50,894 bases of DNA, from assembly GCA_903900705.1 (NCBI GenBank), contig CAIUOG010000151.1, positions 1 through 50,894 of the forward strand, in the 5' to 3' direction. This document shows positions 38,349 through 47,310 of the stretch, in pieces (within the stretch, counting starts at the first letter, position 1; each line of letters begins with the position of its first letter). This stretch comes from an uncultured Acidobacteriia bacterium (GTDB taxonomy: Bacteria; Acidobacteriota; Terriglobia; Bryobacterales; Bryobacteraceae). Under the pieces are notes generated by a model that made no database searches, had not been told where the DNA came from, and saw only the letters and a program-made list of their open reading frames with translations. The position numbers and the translations under genes are program-made.

Positions 38349-39452
38349 ATGTTAAGTGCCGGAATCGTAGGACTTCCCAACGTCGGGAAAAGCACGCTCT
38401 TCAACGCTGTTACGAAATCGCGGAAAGCGATGGCGGCGAACTACCGCTTTTGCACCATTGAACCCAATCAGGGGATTGTTACGGTGCCGGACGACCGCCT
38501 GGAAGTTCTTTCGAGGATCAGCGGCTCGCAGAAGCTCATTCCCGCCATCTTCGAGTTTGTCGATATTGCGGGCCTGGTGAAGGGCGCGAGCGCCGGTGAA
38601 GGTCTGGGGAATCAGTTCCTCGGGCATATCCGGGAAGTGGACGCCATTGTGCAGGTAGTTCGCTGCTTTGAAAATGCGGACATCGAGCATGTGATGGATT
38701 CGGTGGACCCGATTCGCGACATTGAGGTGATCAATACGGAGCTGATTCTCGCTGATATCGACAGCGTGCAGAAGCGACGTCTGAAACAGCAGAAGGCGGC
38801 CAAAAGCGGGGACAAGAAGGCTCTGGCGGAAATTGCCCTTCTGGATCGCCTGGAACCGCATCTCAATGAGGGGCAGTTTGCTTTCAGCATGGAAATCTCG
38901 CCGGAGGAAGGGGCGCTGCTCCGGTCATTCTTCCTGCTGACGGCGAAGCCTACGCTGTTTGCCTGCAACGTGGCGGAGGACGAGATCGGGAATCCGGATT
39001 CGAACCCGTGGGTGGCGAAGGTTCGGGATTACGTTGCGCATCACCATGGCACACGGTGCGTGGTGGTTTCCGCCGAAATCGAGGCCGAGCTGAACACGCT
39101 GCCGCCGGACGAGCAGGCCGAGTACCTGGCCGGGCTTGGCGTGGAGCAATCCGGCTCTTCGAAGCTGGCGAAGGAAGCCTACTACCTGCTGGGGCTGCGC
39201 ACCTATCTGACCACGGGCGAAAAGGAAACGCGCGCGTGGACCATCCATGCGGGCGATAAAGCGCCCGTCGCCGCCGGCGTGATCCATTCTGACTTCGAAA
39301 AGAGTTTCATCTCCGCCGAAACAGTTTCGTTCGAAGATCTGGTGCAGTGCGGCAGTTTCGCGCGCGCCCGCGAACTGGGCAAGCTCCGGACTGAAGGCAA
39401 GGAATACGTCGTGCAGGATGGCGACGTGATGGAATTCAAGACTTTCCTGTAG
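38349..39452 (+). CDS. ychF: YchF/OLA1-family ATPase
   Basis: This 367-residue Obg-family P-loop NTPase prefers ATP, binds ribosomes and is linked to translation and stress control. The P-loop is GLPNVGKST (8-16), switch II is VDIAGLVKGASAGEGLGNQFL, and the NKxD-like motif is replaced by CNVAEDEIG, the change that permits ATP use. A helical insertion (about 130-180) and a C-terminal TGS domain (ETRAWTIHAGDKAP to VVQDGDVMEFKTFL) complete a normal-length protein. GATAAA about 11 nt before the ATG may be a -10 element. The neighbours are unrelated. Confidence 0.97.
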   Translation: MLSAGIVGLPNVGKSTLFNAVTKSRKAMAANYRFCTIEPNQGIVTVPDDRLEVLSRISGSQKLIPAIFEFVDIAGLVKGASAGEGLGNQFLGHIREVDAIVQVVRCFENADIEHVMDSVDPIRDIEVINTELILADIDSVQKRRLKQQKAAKSGDKKALAEIALLDRLEPHLNEGQFAFSMEISPEEGALLRSFFLLTAKPTLFACNVAEDEIGNPDSNPWVAKVRDYVAHHHGTRCVVVSAEIEAELNTLPPDEQAEYLAGLGVEQSGSSKLAKEAYYLLGLRTYLTTGEKETRAWTIHAGDKAPVAAGVIHSDFEKSFISAETVSFEDLVQCGSFARARELGKLRTEGKEYVVQDGDVMEFKTFL

Positions 39453-39462
39453 ACAGACCGAT

Positions 39463-41019
39463 ATGCCGCGGTTGCTGACCGCCCTCTTCTTCGTTGCCGC
39501 CCACTTGTTCGCTCAGGCGTCAGGCCAGAGTTCCTGCGCGCTCGATGGCTCGGTGGTGAATGCGGACACGGGTGAGCCGATTGTTCGCGCTCATGTCTCT
39601 GTGATGAATCCGGGCGGCCAGAAATCCGTCATTACGGACGCTTCGGGGCTCTGGAGCGTCACCGGCATCGCGTGCGGCCAGACGCAGATTTTTGTGACGC
39701 GGATCGGTTTCCTGCAGCGGTACTACGGCGCGCCGCGAGCCGGGGGCCTTTTTGTGCCATTGATTCTTGCGCCGGGCGAAGTTGCTCACGACGTGAAAAT
39801 CGCCCTGACTCCGCAGGCGGTGGTCTCCGGCAAGGTGCTTGATGACCAGAATGACCCGGTCCAGGGCGCTCAGATTACGGCGCTGACACCGCGCATCGCG
39901 GCGGGCCTGCGGACTTTTCAGGTCACCGCCAGCGCCATGTCGAACGACCTTGGCGACTATCGTCTCGCCGGACTCCAGCCTGGCCGTTACATCATCTGCG
40001 CCACCGCCGGTGGCCAGATCAACCCGCTGAGTGCTTCCGATTTCGATGCCGCCACCGTCATGGGTGTCCGCTGTTTCCCCGGCCCGCCCGAAGGCGGGTC
40101 CGCCGGCGCGATGGAACTGCGCGGCCCCGACACGCGCGCTGATTTCACCCTCACCCGCGTGCCCGCCGCCAAGGTTCGCGGCACGATCCTCAACGCACCG
40201 CGCGGCGTCGGTATTTCACTTTCGCGGCGCGGCGTGAATATCAATGGCCGGGCTCAGCCCGGCGTTGTCCGTCCGAATGGAGTTTTTGAAATTCCGGGCG
40301 TTTTGCCGGGCTCTTACCTGCTGGCAACGGATTTCTGGGAAGCGGGCAAACGCCTTGCGGCGCGCGTTCCGATCGAAGTGGGGGGGGCGGATGTGGAGGG
40401 CGTGAACGTTCGGCTGGAAGCGGGGTTCCCGGTGACCGGTACCGTTCGCCTCGAAACGAAAAAAGGGCAGCCGGACGTCTTCCCCCAGGTCCCGATCACG
40501 CTGCGCGCGGTAGACCCCTCCGGTGGCGGTCAACTGGTCTGGAACAAGGCGCACGACGGCTTTACGATTAACGAACTGACGCCCGGTTCCTATCGCCTGG
40601 AGTCGCTCTCGAATGGTCCGTGGTTCCTGAAATCCGCCACGCTGGCGGGCCGGGATATTTCGAAAGAATCCGTCCCGCTCAGTCAGGCCGCGGGGCCGAT
40701 TGACGTGGTGCTTTCCGATGACACCGGCGCACTGGAAGGCACGGTGGAAGATGCGGACGGAAAGCCGGTGGCCGGGTGGGTGATGGTGCTGCGGGAGGGA
40801 CGCTCTCCGCGCAACATCATGAGCCAGGCTGATGGCCACTTCACTGTTCCCACGCTGGCCCCCGGTGACTACACGGTCTGCGCGTGGGATGACTGGCAAC
40901 AGGTGGAATACGCGAACGCCGACTGGATGCAGCGCAATGCGGCGCCTGTGCGAGCCACCGTCGAGGGCGGACAGACCGTACAGGTCCGTCTGCGGCAGCA
41001 GAAAACGCCGCCGCTTTAA
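39463..41019 (+). CDS. Secreted carboxypeptidase-regulatory-like domain protein
   Basis: This 518-residue secreted protein starts 10 bp after ychF with the signal peptide LLTALFFVAAHLFAQ. It is a string of transthyretin-like beta-sandwich modules: SCALDGSVVNADTGEPIVRAHVSV, VVSGKVLDDQNDPVQGAQI, and GALEGTVEDADGKPVAGWVMVL near the C-terminus. Each is followed by patterns like YRLAGLQPGRYIICA. Such proteins are very numerous in Acidobacteriota and often form the N-terminal part of TonB-dependent receptors. Here there is no barrel, so it is probably a periplasmic or surface binding protein. No catalytic site is seen. Confidence 0.85.
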   Translation: MPRLLTALFFVAAHLFAQASGQSSCALDGSVVNADTGEPIVRAHVSVMNPGGQKSVITDASGLWSVTGIACGQTQIFVTRIGFLQRYYGAPRAGGLFVPLILAPGEVAHDVKIALTPQAVVSGKVLDDQNDPVQGAQITALTPRIAAGLRTFQVTASAMSNDLGDYRLAGLQPGRYIICATAGGQINPLSASDFDAATVMGVRCFPGPPEGGSAGAMELRGPDTRADFTLTRVPAAKVRGTILNAPRGVGISLSRRGVNINGRAQPGVVRPNGVFEIPGVLPGSYLLATDFWEAGKRLAARVPIEVGGADVEGVNVRLEAGFPVTGTVRLETKKGQPDVFPQVPITLRAVDPSGGGQLVWNKAHDGFTINELTPGSYRLESLSNGPWFLKSATLAGRDISKESVPLSQAAGPIDVVLSDDTGALEGTVEDADGKPVAGWVMVLREGRSPRNIMSQADGHFTVPTLAPGDYTVCAWDDWQQVEYANADWMQRNAAPVRATVEGGQTVQVRLRQQKTPPL

Positions 41020-41028
41020 CTGGCTGTG

Positions 41029-42003
41029 CTAACTGGCGGAAGCCGCGCCTTTGCCCTGCTCGTTGGGCGATTTTCCGGCCGCCCGGATATTCATGAAGCG
41101 GTTGAGCGTATCAAACCAGAATGGTGCGCCGAGCGAGACCGCAATGGACGAAAGAATCCAGCCCACCAGATGGCCCGGAACAATCGCCCAGAGCCATGCG
41201 AGGGTTGTGCCGAATTCGGTAAAAAATTCGAGGCCGGGGAAACCCGCGCTCGGAGGCGGGGCCGGTTTTTGATTCTTCGAGATGCCGACCATGTCATGGA
41301 AAGTCCGGAATTCCTCAGCCCAGCCATCCAGTTGCCCGAGTTGCGCCATCTGCTGCGCCGTGAGCTTCTGCGCCGCGCCGTCCTTATCCTTCGCGCTCTC
41401 TTTCGCGGACGCCACCACGGCTTCCCGCAGGACGGGGTTCACGTAAAGCTTATTTGCAATCTGCACGGTATCGGCGTTCGCCAGGATGGTAATCACGGCC
41501 GCAATACAGATAGTAATGATCTGGGTGTCGCGTTTGTACGCGCCGGAAATGCGGTCCATGCCATCGTTAAACCAGGTTTCGATCCCCTTCTGCGCCAGCG
41601 CGAGGTCATTGTTGACGTTTTGCAGCAGAGCGTGCAGGCTCTTCTTCACGTCACTGTCGGGCAGGGCGTTCACTCCCTGCAGTAATCCGGCGAAATCCGA
41701 GGGACCTGTCTGGGAAGAATTCACAATATCCATCAGGGCCGTGGAAAAAGTCCGCGCGGGGATGTACGAGGGATGCGATTTTCCATCCTCGGGCGGCATC
41801 AGGGACTTGATCAGGGGGTGGGAATAAAACAGCTTGTACAACGCCGGGTCTGTGAGAAGCCGGGAAATGCCTTCTTTCAGATTGTTGGCGCGACGGCTCA
41901 TGAGGCTGGCGATCCACTCGTTGATGGTGGTGCACATCAGACCCAGCAGCAGGTAGACAAATGCCAGCCCGATGGCCACATCCAGCACGGAAGAATTAAA
42001 CAT
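41029..42003 (-). CDS. Conserved-looking integral membrane protein of unknown function
   Basis: This 324-residue protein has an N-terminal membrane segment (VAIGLAFVYLLLGLMCTTINEW). A mostly helical soluble region of about 120 residues follows. A second segment lies near 165-190 (IITICIAAVITILANAD), and a third near 275-305 (LWAIVPGHLVGWILSSIAVSLG). The C-terminus is Gly/Ala-rich. I have no family name or motif to offer. GGAAGG stands about 10 nt upstream of the start. It is convergent with the preceding gene (9-bp gap) and 57 bp downstream of mqnE on the same strand. Confidence 0.72.
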   Translation of the reverse strand: MFNSSVLDVAIGLAFVYLLLGLMCTTINEWIASLMSRRANNLKEGISRLLTDPALYKLFYSHPLIKSLMPPEDGKSHPSYIPARTFSTALMDIVNSSQTGPSDFAGLLQGVNALPDSDVKKSLHALLQNVNNDLALAQKGIETWFNDGMDRISGAYKRDTQIITICIAAVITILANADTVQIANKLYVNPVLREAVVASAKESAKDKDGAAQKLTAQQMAQLGQLDGWAEEFRTFHDMVGISKNQKPAPPPSAGFPGLEFFTEFGTTLAWLWAIVPGHLVGWILSSIAVSLGAPFWFDTLNRFMNIRAAGKSPNEQGKGAASAS

Positions 42004-42060
42004 AGAGTTCTATCCTTCCAGAGCAATCCGCCGAATGCAAGGACGGGAATTATGGGGAAA

Positions 42061-43179
42061 TCAGACCAGAACGGTAAACGCGGTCTCGGTCCGCTGCACC
42101 GGGCGGTAACGGGTATCGCGTTCCACCGGTGTGCGCCCGGCCAGCCGGATCAGGCGCAGCAGTTCTCCGCGCCGCAGACTTTGCGACACGGTGGACCCGG
42201 CCTCGTGGTAGATCTTCTCTTCCACCACGGTGCCGTCGATATCGTTTGCGCCGAACCGGAGCGCGGTCTGGGCAAGGCGCGGCGTCATCATCACCCAATA
42301 AGCCTTGATGTGCGGAATATTGTCCAGCATCAGGCGGGCCACCGCGATATTCTTCAGATCATCGAAACCGGTGGTGGAGGGAATGTGTGACAGTGCCGTA
42401 TTCTGCGGATGGAAAGCGAGCGGAATAAAAGTGACAAAGCCGTTGGTTTCGTCCTGCAAGGCGCGCAGACGCACCAGATGATCGGCGCGGTCTTCCTCAT
42501 TTTCGATGTGCCCGTAGAGCATGGTGCAGTTCGAATTCAGGCCCAGCTGATGCGCGGTCCGGGCTGTGTCCAGCCATTCATCGCCCGTAAGTTTGTGGTC
42601 GCAGATGATGCGCCGAACGCGGTCGCTGAAGACCTCGGCACCGCCGCCCGGCAGTGAATCCATGCCGGCATCGCGGAGCCGGATGAGGACATCGCGCACG
42701 CTCATCTTCTCGCGCCGCGCGAAATAACCGATTTCCACCATGGTGAACGCCTTGAGGTGGATCATCGGGTAACGTTCCTTCAGGCCTTTCAGCATCTGGC
42801 AGAACCAATCGAGATTGAGTTCCGGGTGCAGGCCGCCGACGATGTGGAATTCCGTGATCTGCTCGCTCCAGCCTTGGCCGGCTGTCTCCCAGACCTGTTC
42901 GAGGGTCATGGTGTAGGAGTTCGGGTCACGCCGCTGCTTGCCGAACGCACAGAGACGGCAACTCGCCACACAGACGTCCGTGGGATTGATGTGGCGGTTG
43001 ACGTTGAAGTAAGTCACGTCCCCGTGCAGGCGTTCGCGCGGGATGTTCGCCAGATAGCCCAGGGCGAGGAGATCGTTCGTCCGGTAGAGCGCGAGGCCGT
43101 CTTCGTACGACAGGCGTTCGCCCGCCTCCACCTTTTCGCGAATGGGCAACAGCTTCCGGTCTTCAATGTGAACGTTCAT
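42061..43179 (-). CDS. mqnE: Aminofutalosine synthase MqnE
   Basis: This radical SAM enzyme of the futalosine menaquinone pathway joins the enolpyruvyl compound made by MqnA to SAM-derived adenosine. The Fe-S motif is CVASCRLCAFGK, preceded by YFNVNRHINPTDVC, typical of the MqnE/MqnC/CofH group. EFHIVGGLHPELNLDWF, LPGGGAEVFSDRVRRIIC and TMLYGHIENEEDRADHL identify MqnE. ATG 43179 gives 372 residues, the usual length; GTG 43191 (four codons earlier) is the alternative. It follows the prenyltransferase gene closely on the same strand. The cytoplasmic pathway replaces the classical Men route. Confidence 0.95.
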   Translation of the reverse strand: MNVHIEDRKLLPIREKVEAGERLSYEDGLALYRTNDLLALGYLANIPRERLHGDVTYFNVNRHINPTDVCVASCRLCAFGKQRRDPNSYTMTLEQVWETAGQGWSEQITEFHIVGGLHPELNLDWFCQMLKGLKERYPMIHLKAFTMVEIGYFARREKMSVRDVLIRLRDAGMDSLPGGGAEVFSDRVRRIICDHKLTGDEWLDTARTAHQLGLNSNCTMLYGHIENEEDRADHLVRLRALQDETNGFVTFIPLAFHPQNTALSHIPSTTGFDDLKNIAVARLMLDNIPHIKAYWVMMTPRLAQTALRFGANDIDGTVVEEKIYHEAGSTVSQSLRRGELLRLIRLAGRTPVERDTRYRPVQRTETAFTVLV

Positions 43180-43197
43180 GAAATCAGTCACTTCCAG

Positions 43198-44082
43198 TTA
43201 AATGTGTTGCGGATGCAGCAGGATATCGGCGGCCCAGAAAACGAAGAATAACACGCTCACCCAGCCGTTCATGGTGAAAAAGGCCGCATTCACGCGGGAC
43301 AAATCATCGGGCTTCACCAGTCCGTGTTCGTAAACCAGCAGCGCCGTCACCGCCGCGACGCCGGTGAGCGCGAGAGCCCCCAACTGCAGTTGCCAGACCA
43401 GCAGGAGGAGCGAAAGAATCATGAGCACATGCAGGCCCTTTGCAATCAGCAGGGCTTTCGCTATGCCGAATACACGGGGAATGCTGAAGAGTTCGGTCTC
43501 GGTGTCGAAATCGTAATCCTGGCAGGAATAGATGACGTCGAACCCGGCTGTCCAGAAGGTAACCGCCGCGGTCAGCCAGAGGATGCGCGGGTCCAGCGAT
43601 CCCCGTACCGCGATCCACGCGGCCGCCGGAGCGATGCCCAGCGCGAAACCGAGCACCACATGCGAGTAGTGCGTGAAACGTTTTGTATAGGAATAAGAAA
43701 GCACCACGGCCAAAGCGATCGGCGCGAGACGGAAGCAGAGGGTGTTGAGCGCCCACGCCGCCGCGAAAAACAGCGCGCAGGAGGCCAGCGTGAAGCCCCA
43801 GCAGAACGTGCGCGACAACAGGCCGGCCGGAATGTGGCGGCTCTTCGTCCGGGGATTGCGGGCGTCGATTTCCGCGTCCACCAGACGGTTGAAGGCCATC
43901 GCCGCGGAGCGCGCGCCCACCATGGCCATCACGATCCACAAAATGGTCCACCAGCCGCGCACCGTGAAGCCGCCCACCTCGCGGAACGCCAGCAGCGCGC
44001 CGGTCAGCGCAAAGGGCAGCGCGAACACGGAGTGCTCAAAGCGGATCATTTCGAGAGTGAGGCGCAGCCGTTTGATGAACAT
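43198..44082 (-). CDS. mqnP: UbiA-family prenyltransferase of menaquinone synthesis (MqnP-like)
   Basis: This integral-membrane prenyltransferase adds the polyprenyl tail to the naphthoate ring. ATG 44082 gives 294 residues starting FIKRLRLTLEMIRFEHSVFALPFAL, which matches UbiA-type N-termini. ATG 44160 would add 26 residues and abut the divergent larB start. Neither has a convincing ribosome-binding site. The two Asp-rich, Mg-pyrophosphate-binding motifs are NRLVDAEIDARNPRT and YSCQDYDFDTE, with about eight or nine membrane helices. Placement just before mqnE (about 18 bp) supports the menaquinone branch rather than ubiquinone. Confidence 0.9.
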   Translation of the reverse strand: MFIKRLRLTLEMIRFEHSVFALPFALTGALLAFREVGGFTVRGWWTILWIVMAMVGARSAAMAFNRLVDAEIDARNPRTKSRHIPAGLLSRTFCWGFTLASCALFFAAAWALNTLCFRLAPIALAVVLSYSYTKRFTHYSHVVLGFALGIAPAAAWIAVRGSLDPRILWLTAAVTFWTAGFDVIYSCQDYDFDTETELFSIPRVFGIAKALLIAKGLHVLMILSLLLLVWQLQLGALALTGVAAVTALLVYEHGLVKPDDLSRVNAAFFTMNGWVSVLFFVFWAADILLHPQHI

Positions 44083-44162
44083 CAGAATTGGCGGGAGCTT
44101 CCATTTTATCGGATGCCGCGCGGCCGCGCCGGGTTGTATGTCTTCTGCTAAGGTGGGCATGA

Positions 44163-44909
44163 ATGACAGAAGATCAGCTTCGTGCGCTGCTCGAGGACGT
44201 AAAGAACGGCGCCACCGGTGTGGACGCCGCCCTCGAACGCGTCCGCCACCTTCCTTTTGAGGACATTGGCTTCGCCAAGGTCGACCATCATCGGGCTCTG
44301 CGCCATGGTATGCCGGAGGTTATTTTCGGGCTTGGCAAGACCGCCGATCAGGTAGTTGCCATCGCCGGTAAACTGCTGGAGCGGGCCGACAATGTGCTGA
44401 TTACCCGTACGAATCCGGACATGGCGGAGAAGGTGTTCAACGCCCTGCCGGACGCGGAATACTTCCCGGCATCCAACACCATTCGCTTCTGGCGCGATAA
44501 GACCGTCAAAGGTAAAGGCAAGATTGCCGTGGTCTGCGCCGGTACCAGCGACATTCCGGTGGCAGAGGAAGCCCAGGTCACGGCGGAAGTGATGGGGAAC
44601 GAGGTGGACGCCATTCATGATATCGGCGTGGCCGGTATCCACCGCCTTCTCAGCAACCGCGCCCGCCTGACCGAAGCGCGCGTCATTATTGTCTGCGCCG
44701 GCATGGAGGGTGCGCTGCCGAGCGCGGTGGGCGGGCTGGTCTCCGTTCCGGTGATCGCGGTGCCGACGAGCGTCGGCTACGGCGCCAGCTTCAACGGACT
44801 GGCGGCGCTGCTGGGCATGCTGAACAGTTGTTCGAGCAACGTGACGGTGGTGAATATCGATAACGGCTTCGGGGCCGGGTACGTGGCCAGCCTGATTAAC
44901 AGACTCTGA
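44163..44909 (+). CDS. larB: LarB, nickel pincer cofactor carboxylase
   Basis: LarB carboxylates nicotinic acid adenine dinucleotide and hydrolyses it, the first step to the nickel-pincer nucleotide used by lactate racemase and related racemases/epimerases. The 248-residue protein has the N-terminal region typical of LarB ([13 protein letters not shown]) and a C-terminal PurE/AIRC-like domain. That domain contains [46 protein letters not shown] and [28 protein letters not shown] lies 6 nt before the ATG. larC and larE, normally neighbours, are absent here, so this copy is isolated in the window. It is convergent with glmU (6-bp gap). Confidence 0.93.
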   Translation: MTEDQLRALLEDVKNGATGVDAALERVRHLPFEDIGFAKVDHHRALRHGMPEVIFGLGKTADQVVAIAGKLLERADNVLITRTNPDMAEKVFNALPDAEYFPASNTIRFWRDKTVKGKGKIAVVCAGTSDIPVAEEAQVTAEVMGNEVDAIHDIGVAGIHRLLSNRARLTEARVIIVCAGMEGALPSAVGGLVSVPVIAVPTSVGYGASFNGLAALLGMLNSCSSNVTVVNIDNGFGAGYVASLINRL

Positions 44910-44915
44910 ACCGAA

Positions 44916-46289
44916 CTACTCTTTCGGGGCCCAGCCCTCTTTGACGACCTGGCGGGCGCGACCGATGGCGAGAGTCTTCTCCGGAACCTTGTGGGTAATG
45001 GCGCTGCCGGCGGCGATGTAAGCGCCCGCGCCGATTTCGAGCGGCGCGACGAGCGTGGAGTTGCTGCCCACAAAAGCGCCGTCGCCAATGTGCGTCTGGT
45101 GCTTCTTTTTGCCGTCGTAGTTGCAGGTGATGGTGCCGGCGCCGATGTTCACCTTCGAACCAATGGTGGAATCGCCCAGGTAGGCGAAGTGCATCGACTT
45201 CGAGCCCCGGCCCAGCTTCGTCTTCTTGAGTTCCACGAAGTTGCCGATATGCGCGCCTTCTTCGAGATGAGCGCCCATCCGTATGCGCGCGAACGGACCA
45301 ATATGGGCCTTTGATTCCACGGTGGAGGCGGACACCATGGAGAAGGGGAAAATCTCCACTTCGTCCCCGATCACCGCGTTTTCCAGCACGCAGGAAGCAC
45401 CGATTTTGCAGTTTTCGCCGACGATCGTCTTGCCGGTCAGCTGGGTAAACGGTCCCAGGATCGAATCCTGGCCCACCTGCACGTCCTTATCGATGGTGAC
45501 CGTCTCCGGCCGCTCAATCGTCACGCCATCGAGCATCAGTTGCCGCACCTTGCGGTCCCGCATGATCTTGTCGACTGCGGCCAGTTCCACGCGGTTGTTG
45601 ATGCCGAGCAGTTCGCTCGAATCGGCGATCTTCAGGGCGGTTACGCGGTGACCGGCGCTGAGCAGGATCGCGACCATGTCGGTGAGGTAGTACTCGCCCG
45701 CCGGATTGTCCGTACGGAGCTCATGGACGTGCTTCCAGAACGCCGCCGCGTTGAAACAGTAGAAGCCGGCATTGATCTCGCGGACGTGGAGTTGTTCGGG
45801 CGTCGCCGCCTTATGCTCCACGATGGCGAGGACGTCGCCATTCGGTTCCCGGATGATGCGACCGTAGCCGGTGGGGTCGTCCAGATCGGTGGTGATCATG
45901 GCCGCGCCGGAGCCGGTTTCGCGGTAGAGATCCACCAGTTGCCGCACGGTTTCGGGACGAATCATGGGGCAATCGCCGTTGAGCACCACGAGTGTGCCGC
46001 CGAGGCCGATGAGCTGGTCTTCGCCGCACATGACGGCGTGCCCGGTGCCCAGTTGTTCCTTTTGATGGATGGAACCCACGCCCGCCGCCGAAGCCACGGC
46101 GCGTACCGCGTCCGCCTGGTGACCCACCACGACGAAGACCCGGTTGGCTGGCGCGACTTCGAGCGCGGTATCGATCGCATGTTCCACCAGGGCCTTGCCG
46201 CCCGCCCGGTGCAGAACTTTTGCCATCCGGGATTTCATCCGTGTGCCCTGACCGCCCGCCAGGATCACCACTGTCACGTCTTGGATCAT
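44916..46289 (-). CDS. glmU: Bifunctional GlcNAc-1-P uridylyltransferase/GlcN-1-P acetyltransferase
   Basis: GlmU makes UDP-GlcNAc, the precursor of peptidoglycan and envelope glycans, in two steps. The 457-residue protein has the complete N-terminal uridylyltransferase (LAGGQGTRMKSRMAKVLH, then EQLGTGHAVMCGE and LNGDCPMI). A left-handed beta-helix of hexapeptide repeats forms the C-terminal acetyltransferase. The catalytic His is in SMHFAYLGD, followed by GAGTITCNYDGKKKHQT. Its ATG is 7 bp after yvcK and so probably in one operon with it. The last gene of the run, it is convergent with larB. Confidence 0.97.
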   Translation of the reverse strand: MIQDVTVVILAGGQGTRMKSRMAKVLHRAGGKALVEHAIDTALEVAPANRVFVVVGHQADAVRAVASAAGVGSIHQKEQLGTGHAVMCGEDQLIGLGGTLVVLNGDCPMIRPETVRQLVDLYRETGSGAAMITTDLDDPTGYGRIIREPNGDVLAIVEHKAATPEQLHVREINAGFYCFNAAAFWKHVHELRTDNPAGEYYLTDMVAILLSAGHRVTALKIADSSELLGINNRVELAAVDKIMRDRKVRQLMLDGVTIERPETVTIDKDVQVGQDSILGPFTQLTGKTIVGENCKIGASCVLENAVIGDEVEIFPFSMVSASTVESKAHIGPFARIRMGAHLEEGAHIGNFVELKKTKLGRGSKSMHFAYLGDSTIGSKVNIGAGTITCNYDGKKKHQTHIGDGAFVGSNSTLVAPLEIGAGAYIAAGSAITHKVPEKTLAIGRARQVVKEGWAPKE

Positions 46290-46296
46290 TGAGCTT

Positions 46297-47298
46297 TTAT
46301 TGTCTCAACATCCTCTGCATCCGGCCAAGGCGCGCGAGGCCCAGCGTCACGGAGCCAACGGCCGCCGGGTTGTGTCTGACCTTTGCGCCCTTCTGGAGCA
46401 GGTCGCCCTCCACGATCTGGAGTCCCATCGCTTCGAGACGGTCATAGTCGGTCTCCACCGGCGAAGCGTTCTGCTCGGCGTAGCGACGGCGCATGGCGGG
46501 CGAAATGCGGGTGGTACTGACGACGGCGCAATCGATCAGGTCTGGCAGCGAATGGTCGCGAATGGCCTGCACGTGGTCGCTGGCCCGGAAATCGATGGTC
46601 TCCCCGGGTTGCGACATGAGGTTCACGTAGTAGGCCTTGAGCGCCGGGGATTTTTGGATGGCCTTCGGAATCCCCTTCACCAGAAGGTTCGGGATGACGC
46701 TGGTGAACAGGGACCCGGGGCCGAAGGTGATCAGGTCCGCCGCCTCAATGGCAGCGAGCGCCTCTTTGAGCGGGCGCGCATTGGCCGGGGTCATGCGGAT
46801 GGACCGGATCCGCCGTTTGCTCCGGCTGATGCGGCTTTCGCCCGCCACCACGCGGCCGTCTTCCAGCACGGCCTCAATGGTTACGTTCGCGGCAGTCGCC
46901 GGATAGATCCGGCCGGCGATATTGAGAACTTCGCAGGACCGCAGGACGGCTTCGGGGAAGTCGCCCGTGATGTTGGTGAGCGCGGTGAGAAAGAGGTTGC
47001 CGAAGCTGTGGCCCTTCAGGCCATGACCGGCCGCAAAGCGGTACTGGAAGAGCCTGGACAGCAGCGCGCCATCCTCGGAGAGCGCCACCATGCAGTTCCG
47101 GATATCGCCTGGCGGCAGCACGTCGAACTCGCGGCGAAGACGCCCGGAACTGCCACCGTCATCGGATACGGCTACGATTGCCGTGATGTCGAGCCCCGGG
47201 TGATTTTCCGCGGGGCGGACATATTGCTTGATCCCGTTGAGCAGGGAAGAGAGGCCTGTGCCGCCGCCGAGGGAAACGATTCTCAGCGGATCCGTCAT
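46297..47298 (-). CDS. yvcK: YvcK/CofD-family regulator (gluconeogenesis factor)
   Basis: YvcK-family proteins bind UDP-sugars and are needed for normal peptidoglycan metabolism and growth on gluconeogenic carbon sources in Firmicutes and mycobacteria. The 333-residue length and motifs fit: VSLGGGTGLSSLLNGI at the N-terminus, AVSDDGGSSGRLRREFDVLPPGDIRNC, TFGPGSLFTSVIPNLLV and YVNLMSQPGET. CofD shares the fold, but no F420 genes are nearby. GTGGAG precedes the ATG. It lies between a TPR gene (12-bp gap) and glmU (7-bp gap), rather than in the rapZ-yvcK-whiA arrangement known from Gram-positives. Confidence 0.93.
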   Translation of the reverse strand: MTDPLRIVSLGGGTGLSSLLNGIKQYVRPAENHPGLDITAIVAVSDDGGSSGRLRREFDVLPPGDIRNCMVALSEDGALLSRLFQYRFAAGHGLKGHSFGNLFLTALTNITGDFPEAVLRSCEVLNIAGRIYPATAANVTIEAVLEDGRVVAGESRISRSKRRIRSIRMTPANARPLKEALAAIEAADLITFGPGSLFTSVIPNLLVKGIPKAIQKSPALKAYYVNLMSQPGETIDFRASDHVQAIRDHSLPDLIDCAVVSTTRISPAMRRRYAEQNASPVETDYDRLEAMGLQIVEGDLLQKGAKVRHNPAAVGSVTLGLARLGRMQRMLRQ

Positions 47299-47310
47299 GC
47301 GGCTCCACGA

